Shown: positions 1 through 6,733 of the stretch, piece after piece | Numbering within the stretch: the stretch's first letter is position 1 | Layout of the letters: every line of letters starts with the position of its first letter | Assembly (NCBI RefSeq): GCF_022712295.1 | Contig: NZ_JALAGT010000011.1 | Location: 1-14,809, forward strand | Direction: 5' to 3' | From: Galactobacter sp. | GTDB lineage: Bacteria > Actinomycetota > Actinomycetes > Actinomycetales > Micrococcaceae | DNA length: 14,809 nt | Position numbers and translations under genes: made by a program | The notes under the pieces: generated by a model | Told to the model about the DNA's origin: nothing | The model's database searches: none | Seen by the model: the letters and a program-made list of their open reading frames with translations, nothing else

Positions 1-72
1 ACCTACTACCGCTTCCGAGCACTCCTCGAAGCCGGCGGCTTCCGCACCCACTTCACCCACACCCGTGACTAA
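1..72 (+). CDS. C-terminal end of an unidentified protein (partial)
   Basis: Frame 1 is open from the first base and ends at TAA (70-72), giving 23 residues that begin TYYRFRALLEAGGF and end in HTRD. Nearly all codons end in G or C (about 19 of 23), as expected for a real gene in this high-GC genome. The gene starts left of the window. The fragment is too short to assign a family. It converges on the frameshifted minus-strand gene that ends at position 80, leaving only about 7 bases between the two stop codons. Confidence 0.5.
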   Translation, partial: TYYRFRALLEAGGFRTHFTHTRD

Positions 73-79
73 CAACCGC

Positions 80-522
80 CTACACCCCCAAATCCGAAGA
101 GCCCAATTGCGCCACCTCGGACACCCAGTCGCGAGGGCGCACCCTGTCCGTCTCCCCGCGCAGGACAGGGGTGGGGGTGCCGATGTGCAGGCAGATGCTC
201 TCTAACCGATGCCGCAGCACGAACCGCAGCTTTTTCAGGAACCAGATCGGGCTGGTCTTGGCGTATTCCCACATCCCCAGTAACAGCACTTGGGGCCCTC
301 ACCGGTGAGGTCCTGGACCATCAGCGTCGCCTGACGCGGCGCCTTGCGCTCGTAACAGGTGACGGTCGGGGCGATCAGCACCAGCGCCTCCACGGCGAGC
401 ACGCGTCCGCGTTCGGACGGCACCTCAGCGACGTCCGCATAGACGATGCGCCCCATGCCGATGCCGCGCACCAGCACGAACGTCCGGGCATTGGGACCTG
501 GGATCTCCGTGTTGGCCATCAC
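80..522 (-). pseudogene. Unidentified gene broken by one frameshift
   Basis: Two minus-strand reading frames join into one protein-like sequence. The N-terminal part (GTG at 522 or ATG at 519, reading MANTEIPGPNARTFVLV and so on) runs in one frame to about position 292. The C-terminal part continues in another frame from about 292 to the TAG at 80-82 (QVLLLGMWEYAKTSPIWFL, ending SDLGV). Both halves show G/C-rich third codon positions, and the joined product would be about 147 aa. The switch falls at a run of four C (minus strand) at 292-295, so loss of one base from a C5 run would explain it. I do not recognise the family; no catalytic motif or membrane segment stands out. No good Shine-Dalgarno sits next to the start (a GAGGTAGG-like stretch lies about 18 nt upstream), so the true start may be elsewhere. 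It could be a decaying gene or an assembly error. Confidence 0.5.
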
Positions 523-650
523 GCCCGGCCCGAAGTCCTACCTCAGATCACGTCCACCCATGTCATCAGGTATCCGGCGCGATGTGCGGCCCACCCCGGT
601 CGGCGGGGCACTCTGGCGCCCACCGCCGTCGGGCATTGGGCCGGCAAACG

Positions 651-684
651 AATGAGCCCCTGGTCTTACGACCAGGGGCTCATT
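651..684 (-). terminator. Hairpin terminator of tRNA-Leu
   Basis: This is a perfect 15-bp inverted repeat (651-665 against 670-684, arm AATGAGCCCCTGGTC) with a 4-nt loop. It begins 8 bases beyond the 3' end of the tRNA on the minus strand. In the minus direction it is followed by CGTTTG, a weak U-rich stretch; in the plus direction it is followed by TCCTTT. It fits a factor-independent terminator for the tRNA and may work in both directions. Confidence 0.8.
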
Positions 685-691
685 TCCTTTG

Positions 692-775
<84 letters not shown>

Positions 776-813
776 TCGAGTGACTTCGATCCATCAGGAC
801 CGCAGTGATCACT

Positions 814-842
814 AGCCTAGCGGATGCCCAGGAGCATTTCAT
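814..842 (-). promoter_or_regulatory. Probable promoter of tRNA-Leu
   Basis: On the minus strand, ATGAAA (842-837, 4 of 6 matches to TTGACA) is separated by exactly 17 bases from TAGGCT (819-814), a good actinobacterial -10 of TAnnnT form. The -10 lies 38 bases upstream of the first tRNA base, leaving a leader of about 30 nt to be trimmed by RNase P. The assignment is by inspection only. Confidence 0.55.
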
Positions 843-1096
843 AATCGAGGGCTCGTAGCCTTCGTCACAGCCCCGCCGGGTTCATCCTCTCCATGCCGAC
901 GATGGAGAGCAGCACCCACACGGACCACTCTCACGGGTGGCTACGCACGGGTTCGCAGGACCGCGCTCGGCTACGAATCGGAACCTGCGGACCACACTCT
1001 GGGCGCGCTTTCAGTCGCTTTCGGTAGAGTCGGACCGGACCGGACCCCACCACGGTGTGGTCAGGCCGCCATGTAACGGACAGCTACGGCAGAAGG

Positions 1097-1103
1097 AAGG
1101 AGG
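1097..1103 (+). promoter_or_regulatory. Ribosome binding site that fixes the fhaA start
   Basis: AAGGAGG is a full Shine-Dalgarno match, four bases before ATG 1108. It decides for this start over the in-frame upstream codon near 937, because the protein from 1108 begins MGLVKGLERGIEK, the conserved FhaA N-terminus. Confidence 0.75.
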
Positions 1104-1107
1104 CCCC

Positions 1108-1902
1108 ATGGGACTCGTCAAGGGCCTCGAACGCGGTATCGAAAAGGTCGTCTCGCGCGCATTCCGTGGAGCATCCAACGACGGCGTCAAGCCCGTGGAG
1201 ATCGCCAACCTCATCCGTAACTGCATGGACAACGAATCGTTCTCCCTCTCAGAAGGGCGAACGGTGGCCCCACACGCCTTCACCGTCCGACTCGGCGATG
1301 ACGACTTCGCCAAGGCCCGGGAGTGGGGCCTGCCTCTGGCGCAAGAGCTGGCCGACGTCGCCCTGGAGCATGCAGAGACGCAGGACTACACGCTGCGGGA
1401 TGCCATCACTGTGACCTTCCGTCACGACGCGGACCTTTCCCGCGGTCATGTCGAGATCGATGCTTCGTTGGGTGGGCCTCAAGCCAAGCCACGCCAGCGC
1501 ACCACGCGAGCCGCTGACGATGAACCCTTCGAGGTTCCAGAGGGCGCAACCACCCGAGTGGCACCCCCTGAGCCCACTCCCCCGGTCTCCCAACGTCGGC
1601 CACTCGTGCCCGTGATCGAAGTGGAGGGGCGCCGCTATGCGATCAACGCTCCTACCATCTCCATCGGTCGGTCGTCCGAAGCTGATATCCAGGTCGCCGA
1701 CGCCGGTGTCTCCCGCAAGCACATCGGCATCGTCCGAGAAGGGTCCAAGGTCCTCGTGAGGGACCTCGGCTCCACCAATGGCACCTGGTTGAACGGCACC
1801 AAGCTGAGTGGCGATGAGGTCCTGACCGATGGCTCCGTGATCTCCGCGGGCCACACCAAGGTGACGTTCCGTCTCCTGCGTGACACAGAACGGAACAAGT
1901 AA
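1108..1902 (+). CDS. fhaA: FhaA: DUF3662 and FHA domain protein
   Basis: A 264-aa cytoplasmic protein. Residues 1-115 form the FhaA N-terminal (DUF3662) domain, starting MGLVKGLERGIEK. A Pro/Thr-rich linker covers about 120-170. Residues 180-258 form a Forkhead-associated domain with the key motifs GRSS (187-190), SRKH (202-205) and GSTNG (221-225), which read phosphothreonine. In mycobacteria FhaA binds the phosphorylated pseudokinase MviN/MurJ and restrains peptidoglycan synthesis; that role is transferred from the family. The protein is about half the length of mycobacterial FhaA (about 530 aa) because the linker is short. It is the first gene of the operon, with fhaB starting 4 nt after its stop. 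The start rests on AAGGAGG and the conserved N-terminus. Confidence 0.95.
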   Translation: MGLVKGLERGIEKVVSRAFRGASNDGVKPVEIANLIRNCMDNESFSLSEGRTVAPHAFTVRLGDDDFAKAREWGLPLAQELADVALEHAETQDYTLRDAITVTFRHDADLSRGHVEIDASLGGPQAKPRQRTTRAADDEPFEVPEGATTRVAPPEPTPPVSQRRPLVPVIEVEGRRYAINAPTISIGRSSEADIQVADAGVSRKHIGIVREGSKVLVRDLGSTNGTWLNGTKLSGDEVLTDGSVISAGHTKVTFRLLRDTERNK

Positions 1903-1906
1903 ACAC

Positions 1907-2380
1907 ATGGCACCACTCGTCGTCACGCTTCTTCGCTTCGGATTCCTTGCCCTGATCTGGATCATGATCTTGATCGTGGTCATGGCACTGCGACGCGACC
2001 TCGGCGTCGGTCAACGCACCCGCGTCGCAGCTGGTGCCGCTCCCACGTCGGCCGCTCCCCCAGCCGGCCCGAGCGAACCCGAACGCGTAATTCCGCACCG
2101 CCTCGTGGTCTTGGAAGGCCCACGGGCCGGAACGGAGCTGCCACTGGCGGCCAGCCCGTTGCTGCTGGGTCGCGCACAGGAGGCCACACTGGTCCTGGAC
2201 GACGACTATTCCTCGGGCCGTCACGCCCGCCTGTTCCCACAGGGCAGCCGCTGGTTCCTCGAAGACCTCGGCTCCACCAACGGAACATTCATCGACGAGA
2301 ACCAACTCACCCGCGCCCAGCCGGTTGAACCCGGCCAGCGCATCCGAATCGGGAAGACCGTGATGGAGTTGAGGCCCTGA
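1907..2380 (+). CDS. fhaB: FhaB (FipA-type): membrane-anchored FHA protein
   Basis: A 157-aa protein with one N-terminal membrane segment (about residues 9-28, LRFGFLALIWIMILIVVM) followed by a basic LRRDLG stop-transfer, an Ala/Pro linker (40-60) and a C-terminal FHA domain (about 65-155). FHA motifs are GR at 88-89, SSGRH at 102-106 and GSTNG at 122-126. The family (mycobacterial Rv0019c, FipA) links PknA/PknB phosphorylation to division proteins such as FtsZ and FtsQ. The ATG at 1907 puts the membrane helix at the N-terminus as in homologues. A GTG at 1880 in the same frame would overlap fhaA. Neither start has a strong Shine-Dalgarno, so translation is probably coupled to fhaA. pstP begins 2 nt after the stop. 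Confidence 0.93.
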   Translation: MAPLVVTLLRFGFLALIWIMILIVVMALRRDLGVGQRTRVAAGAAPTSAAPPAGPSEPERVIPHRLVVLEGPRAGTELPLAASPLLLGRAQEATLVLDDDYSSGRHARLFPQGSRWFLEDLGSTNGTFIDENQLTRAQPVEPGQRIRIGKTVMELRP

Positions 2381-2382
2381 GT

Positions 2383-3792
2383 ATGTCCCTCTACCTGGAC
2401 TTCGCAGCCGCCTCCGACGTGGGCAAGGTACGCAAGAAGAACGATGATTCCGGCTATGCCGGGCGCTATTTTGCTGTCGTTGCCGACGGTATGGGCGGAC
2501 ACGTTGGCGGTGATGTCGCCTCAGCATCGACCGTGCTCGATCTGGTGCACCTCGACGGCGCGCAATTGGAGAACCCGGATACCGTCCTGGCTGACGAGAT
2601 CCAGTCCGCCAACATCATCCTCAACGAACTCGTGGATCAGAACCCCAAACTCTCAGGTATGGGAACTACGGTCACGGCCCTGCTGCTCACGGAAGACCGC
2701 TTCCGATATGCGCACATCGGGGACTCGCGTGCCTACCGCTTGAAGAACGACACCTGGGAGCAGATCAGCCAGGACCACACCTTTGTGCAGAAGCTGCTGC
2801 AAGAGGGGCGCATCACCGAGGAAGAGGCCAAGGTCCATCCTCACCGCAACGTGATCATGCGAGTCCTGGGTGATTCGGATGCCTCCCCCGAGCTGGACCT
2901 CCACGAGTACCCCGTGGAACCTGGTGAAGTCTGGATGCTGTGCTCGGACGGCATCAACGCCGTGGTCCCCGAGGAGGAAACCGAGCGGATCGTTCGGACC
3001 GCCCGGTCGGTACGCGAAGCAGCGGACCGGCTCGTGGAGCGCACCCTGGAACTCGGTAGCCCGGACAACGTCACCGCAGTGGTGGTCCAGGTGATGGATT
3101 CGGAATCCGAACCGCCCGAGTCTCACCAGCCAGAGGCCGGCGAGGATCCCTCTCCCGACACCGCTCAGTTGAAAGTTGCGGCCGACGGCGATCTCGAGGC
3201 CACGCGGGCGTTGCTCCGCTACGACATGTCCGCCCGGCCTCACGAGCTGGTCGGTGCCGCATTCCTCGCTACCGAATCCGGTCAGATCCCTTTGGTGACG
3301 CAGGGGACCGGAGAGCGTCGAGCGGCTGCACTACTGAACCACAAGGCCGCCCTGTTGGAGGCCAAGGCCCTGAGGGCTCAGCGCGAGGCCGAACGCGGCG
3401 GGAAACGCCGCCACCGCTGGCTCATGCCTGCTATCCTCGCGGTTTGCATCGCGCTCTTCGCCTCGGTGGTCTGGCTGGGGTATTCGTGGACCCAAACCAG
3501 GTACTACGTCGGAGTCGACAACGGGAAGGTTGCCCTGTTCCAGGGTGTCTCCCAGAACCTCGGCCCCATCAAGCTCTCCCACGTGGACACCAAGACGAAG
3601 GTTCCGTTGGAGGTCCTCCCCGCGTACACCCAACAGAACCTGGAGAATGGGATTTCCGGCGCTTCCCGGCAGGAAGCACTGACCACACTCGCTCAGGTCA
3701 TGGTGACCGCGAAGAGCCAATGTGAGGTCATCGCCGATGATGAAGATGACAGCACGCAAGCCGCTTATTGCACGGAGGAGGTTCCCAAGTGA
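2383..3792 (+). CDS. pstP: PstP: PP2C-family Ser/Thr phosphatase
   Basis: A 469-aa membrane-anchored protein phosphatase that reverses PknA and PknB phosphorylation. The cytoplasmic PP2C domain (about 1-238) shows the metal-binding sequence: ND at 20-21, VADGMGGH (33-40) with D35, GDSR (113-116), SDG (188-190) and SPDNVTA (226-232). A juxtamembrane region of about 100 residues rich in Glu, Arg and Ala follows, then one membrane helix at about 346-369. An extracytoplasmic domain of about 100 residues holds two cysteines (C447, C463) that could pair outside the membrane. Such an outer domain is usual in actinobacterial PstP. The gene starts 2 nt after fhaB and its TGA overlaps the rodA GTG. Confidence 0.96.
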   Translation: MSLYLDFAAASDVGKVRKKNDDSGYAGRYFAVVADGMGGHVGGDVASASTVLDLVHLDGAQLENPDTVLADEIQSANIILNELVDQNPKLSGMGTTVTALLLTEDRFRYAHIGDSRAYRLKNDTWEQISQDHTFVQKLLQEGRITEEEAKVHPHRNVIMRVLGDSDASPELDLHEYPVEPGEVWMLCSDGINAVVPEEETERIVRTARSVREAADRLVERTLELGSPDNVTAVVVQVMDSESEPPESHQPEAGEDPSPDTAQLKVAADGDLEATRALLRYDMSARPHELVGAAFLATESGQIPLVTQGTGERRAAALLNHKAALLEAKALRAQREAERGGKRRHRWLMPAILAVCIALFASVVWLGYSWTQTRYYVGVDNGKVALFQGVSQNLGPIKLSHVDTKTKVPLEVLPAYTQQNLENGISGASRQEALTTLAQVMVTAKSQCEVIADDEDDSTQAAYCTEEVPK

Positions 3793-5273
3793 CCGTCTCC
3801 GCTGAAGTGCGCCCACCCAAACAGCGCACCCGACGCAACCTGGAGCTCTTCCTCCTACTGCCTTCTCTCGCCGTGGTGGCGTTGGCCGATTTCCTGGTCT
3901 CCGTCTCCCCCGTGGGCTCCTCGGTGGAGGACCGTTCCTGGATCACTCACGTGGCCGTCATGGGGGCTTTGGCGCTCGGCATGAACATCTCCCTGCGCAT
4001 CTGGGCCAAATATGCCGATCCGTTCATTCTTCCGATCGTGGTTGCCATCAATGGCATAGGTCTCGCCATGATCCATCGCCTGGATCTTGGGCACGCCACC
4101 CCCACCACGGTTGCCACCAACCAGTTGATATATACCGGACTCGGCATGGCATGTGCCGTGATCCTGCTGTGGACCATCAGGGACCACCGCATCCTGCGGC
4201 CCTTCACCTACATCTGGCTTGCAGCCTCGGCCGCTCTCCTGATCATGCCTCTGATCCCCGGCCTGGGACAGACCATCAACGGGGCCAAGATCTGGATCCG
4301 TATCGGGCCATTCGGCATCCAGCCTGGCGAATTCGCCAAGATCACCCTCGCGTTGTTCTTCGCCTCCTACCTGGGATCGAAGCGAGATCTGATTCTGCTT
4401 GCGGGTAAGAAGATCGGTCCCATCCAACTTCCGCGTGTACGCGATATGGCTCCCATGTTGGTTGCCTGGCTTGCCGCGCTTGCCGTGCTGGTGCTGCAGA
4501 AGGACCTCGGTAGCGCCATCCTCTTCTTCGGCCTGTTCATGGTCATGATCTACGTGGCAACCGGCCGAGTCTCCTGGATCGCCATCGGCCTTGCCTTCAT
4601 CGCCGCAGGCGGCGCCCTCGCCATGCTGTTCGTGTCCCACGTCCAAGCACGTGTCAACGTCTGGCTCAATGTCTTTGACCCGGAGATCTACAACCGGGCG
4701 TACGGCGGCTCCCGGCAGGTTGCCCAGGGGCTCTTCGCCCTCGCCAACGGCGGCATCTTCGGCACCGGCATCGGGGAAGGCCAACCGAACTCAGTGTCGC
4801 TGGCGAATTCGGACATGATCTACACGGCGCTGGGCGAGGAACTGGGTTTGGTCGGCCTCGCGGCCATCGTGATGCTCTACCTGCTGCTCTTCAGCCGTGG
4901 GCTTCGTGCCGCCATCGGCGCCAGGGACGGTTTCGGGAAGCTTCTGGCCATTGGCCTCAGCTTCACCCTGTGCCTCCAACTCTTCGTTGTCACCGCAGGC
5001 GTCCTGCGGGTCATGCCGCTCACCGGCCTCACCACACCCTTCCTGTCCGCTGGAGGTTCCTCCCTGTTGGCCAACTGGATCCTGGTTGCGCTCCTGCTGC
5101 TGATATCCCACAACGCCAGACGCCCCGCCACTGGCGGTTCCGCCCTGTCCACAGAGGACGAGGGTGCCATTGAGCGTCGGCTTCGGGTTCAGGAGGCATC
5201 CGCCCTCGACGCCACGCCGGAGCAGGCGCTGCCGCGTCCCTCCGCAGCGCGTACCGAGGGAGGTCTCGCATGA
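3789..5273 (+). CDS. rodA: RodA/FtsW-type SEDS glycan polymerase
   Basis: A 494-aa polytopic membrane protein of the SEDS family, which polymerises lipid II into glycan strands. Hydrophobic segments span residues 20-450. The family signature reads GAKIWIRIGPFGIQPGEFAKI (about 165-185), and the catalytic Asp is probably D239 in VLQKDLGSAILFF. The conserved late loop PLTGLTTPFLSAGGSS is present. A basic N-terminus and a hydrophilic tail of about 50 residues, rich in Glu, Ala and Pro, face the cytoplasm. The start is GTG 3789, overlapping the pstP stop (GTGA) and preceded by GGAGGAGG at 3774-3781. Being adjacent to pbpA marks the cognate SEDS/transpeptidase pair. RodA is preferred over FtsW by context; sequence alone would not settle this. 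Confidence 0.94.
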   Translation: MTVSAEVRPPKQRTRRNLELFLLLPSLAVVALADFLVSVSPVGSSVEDRSWITHVAVMGALALGMNISLRIWAKYADPFILPIVVAINGIGLAMIHRLDLGHATPTTVATNQLIYTGLGMACAVILLWTIRDHRILRPFTYIWLAASAALLIMPLIPGLGQTINGAKIWIRIGPFGIQPGEFAKITLALFFASYLGSKRDLILLAGKKIGPIQLPRVRDMAPMLVAWLAALAVLVLQKDLGSAILFFGLFMVMIYVATGRVSWIAIGLAFIAAGGALAMLFVSHVQARVNVWLNVFDPEIYNRAYGGSRQVAQGLFALANGGIFGTGIGEGQPNSVSLANSDMIYTALGEELGLVGLAAIVMLYLLLFSRGLRAAIGARDGFGKLLAIGLSFTLCLQLFVVTAGVLRVMPLTGLTTPFLSAGGSSLLANWILVALLLLISHNARRPATGGSALSTEDEGAIERRLRVQEASALDATPEQALPRPSAARTEGGLA

Positions 5274-6733
5274 ACCAGGCTGTCAGGCGCGTCTGGGTGG
5301 CGGTGGTTGCCCTCATGGCGATCGTGTTGGGTGCAACCACCTATATCCAGTTCTTCGCAGCGGACTCACTGAACAACAACGCACTCAACAACCGTCAGTT
5401 GATCGCCAACTACGGGCAGCCTCGTGGCGCCATCCTGGTGGACGGTGAGCCCGTCGCAGAGAGCGTGAAGAACTCGGATGGTTCTCAGTTCGACTACCGC
5501 CGCGTTTACCACAACGCCGACCTGTATTCCGGGCTCACTGGTTACTACAGCTTCGCTTCTGGCGCCACACAGTTGGAGTCGTCTCAGGAAACCACCCTGG
5601 CCGGCACCAGCGACTCGCAGTTCTTCGACCGCTTGGTGAACTTGTTCACCGGTGGATCGGATCAGGGCGCCAATGTCGCTCTGACCATCGACCCCAAGAT
5701 CCAGCAGGCCGCCTACAACGCGCTGCCGAACAACTTCAAGGGATCCGTGGTGGTGACCGAGCCCAAGACCGGCAAGATCCTCGCCATGGTCTCCAAGCCC
5801 AGCTACGACACCAACTTGATGGCCGTGCAGTCCACCGCCCAGTTGGAGAAGAACAAGGCCGCACTCAGCGAGCAGAAGAACGTGGCTCTCAACTGGAATG
5901 CCGCCGTCTACGACCGAGTCTCCCCCGGATCCAGCTTCAAGTTGCTGGACCTGGTGGCCGGCCTGGAGACCGGAGACTTCAAGGTGGACGGGGAGTACGA
6001 CAACTCCCCCGATTGGACTCCCCCCGGAACCGACAAGAAGCTGGCCAACTTTGATCACGGCAGTTGTGCAAGCAGGCCCAACAAGGCTCCGCTGAAGTTC
6101 ATCGTGGCCCAGTCCTGCAACACGCCCTTCGCCAAGACCGTCCAGAAGATCGGCCAGGACAAAATGACCGAGGTCACGGAACGCTTCGGCTTCAACGCCA
6201 AGCCCAAGGACCTGGGACTGGCTCCCACGTCCAAGTCCGTCTGGCCCGACGAGGACATGAGCGCGGCGAATCTCGCGTATTCCTCCATTGGCCAGTACGA
6301 CGTCCAGGCCACAACGTTGCAGATGAATATGGTGGCCATGGGTATCGCCAATGACGGGGTGCTGATGAAGCCGCAGCTGATCCAAGAGGTCACCAACCCG
6401 AATCTGCAGGTCTTGGAATCCTTCAAGGCTGAGAAGATCGGGGACGTGACCACCAAGAAGGTGGCCAACGACGTCACCGAGCTGATGAAGCAACCGCCGC
6501 TGTCCGGCACGGCGATGCAGGCACAAGTTCCCGGTGTGGAGCTCGCCGCGAAGACCGGAACGGCTCAGATCGGAGACACCGGCCGGGTACATGCCTGGAT
6601 CACCGGATTCGCTCCGGCGGACGATCCGGAAGTCGCCATCACGGTGAATGTCCAGAACATCAGCTATGAAGAGAGCCAAGGGCTCACCAGCACGATCATG
6701 AACAAGGTGGAAAGGGCGGTGTTCGACAAGTGA
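5270..6733 (+). CDS. pbpA: PbpA: class B penicillin-binding protein (transpeptidase)
   Basis: A 487-aa transpeptidase that cross-links peptidoglycan outside the membrane, the expected partner of the upstream SEDS protein. It has a signal anchor at about 8-30, a short dimerisation-like region (about 40-130) and a penicillin-binding domain (about 135-485). The active site is complete: SSFK (221-224, nucleophile S221), SCN (282-284) and KTG (428-430). It is short for the class and lacks a large N-terminal pedestal, as is usual for actinobacterial PbpA. ATG 5270 overlaps the rodA TGA (ATGA), with GAGGGAGG at 5256-5263 before it. Its own stop overlaps the pknA GTG by four bases. In mycobacteria PbpA is needed for proper septation. 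Confidence 0.96.
   Translation: MNQAVRRVWVAVVALMAIVLGATTYIQFFAADSLNNNALNNRQLIANYGQPRGAILVDGEPVAESVKNSDGSQFDYRRVYHNADLYSGLTGYYSFASGATQLESSQETTLAGTSDSQFFDRLVNLFTGGSDQGANVALTIDPKIQQAAYNALPNNFKGSVVVTEPKTGKILAMVSKPSYDTNLMAVQSTAQLEKNKAALSEQKNVALNWNAAVYDRVSPGSSFKLLDLVAGLETGDFKVDGEYDNSPDWTPPGTDKKLANFDHGSCASRPNKAPLKFIVAQSCNTPFAKTVQKIGQDKMTEVTERFGFNAKPKDLGLAPTSKSVWPDEDMSAANLAYSSIGQYDVQATTLQMNMVAMGIANDGVLMKPQLIQEVTNPNLQVLESFKAEKIGDVTTKKVANDVTELMKQPPLSGTAMQAQVPGVELAAKTGTAQIGDTGRVHAWITGFAPADDPEVAITVNVQNISYEESQGLTSTIMNKVERAVFDK

Larger units (their letters stand above)
776..1107. other. Intergenic region between divergent tRNA-Leu and fhaA
   Basis: This 332-base stretch holds the tRNA-Leu promoter, a stem-loop at 887-909 (CTCTCCAT against ATGGAGAG, 7-nt loop) and the fhaA leader. 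A possible fhaA -10 is TAGAGT at 1025-1030, but no convincing -35 lies 16-18 bases before it. Just after that box is a short CGGAC triplication (1031-1045). The frame of fhaA is open back to about 937, but the fhaA N-terminus argues against translation there. No other gene is visible. Confidence 0.5.

Noticed and set aside
1..540. Insertion sequence or mobile element remnant at the left edge
   Set aside because: A frameshifted gene near a tRNA raised the idea, but no terminal repeats, transposase motif or copy of the tRNA 3' end was found.
937..1107. In-frame extension of fhaA upstream of ATG 1108
   Set aside because: The extra residues do not resemble FhaA, while ATG 1108 has AAGGAGG and begins the conserved N-terminus.
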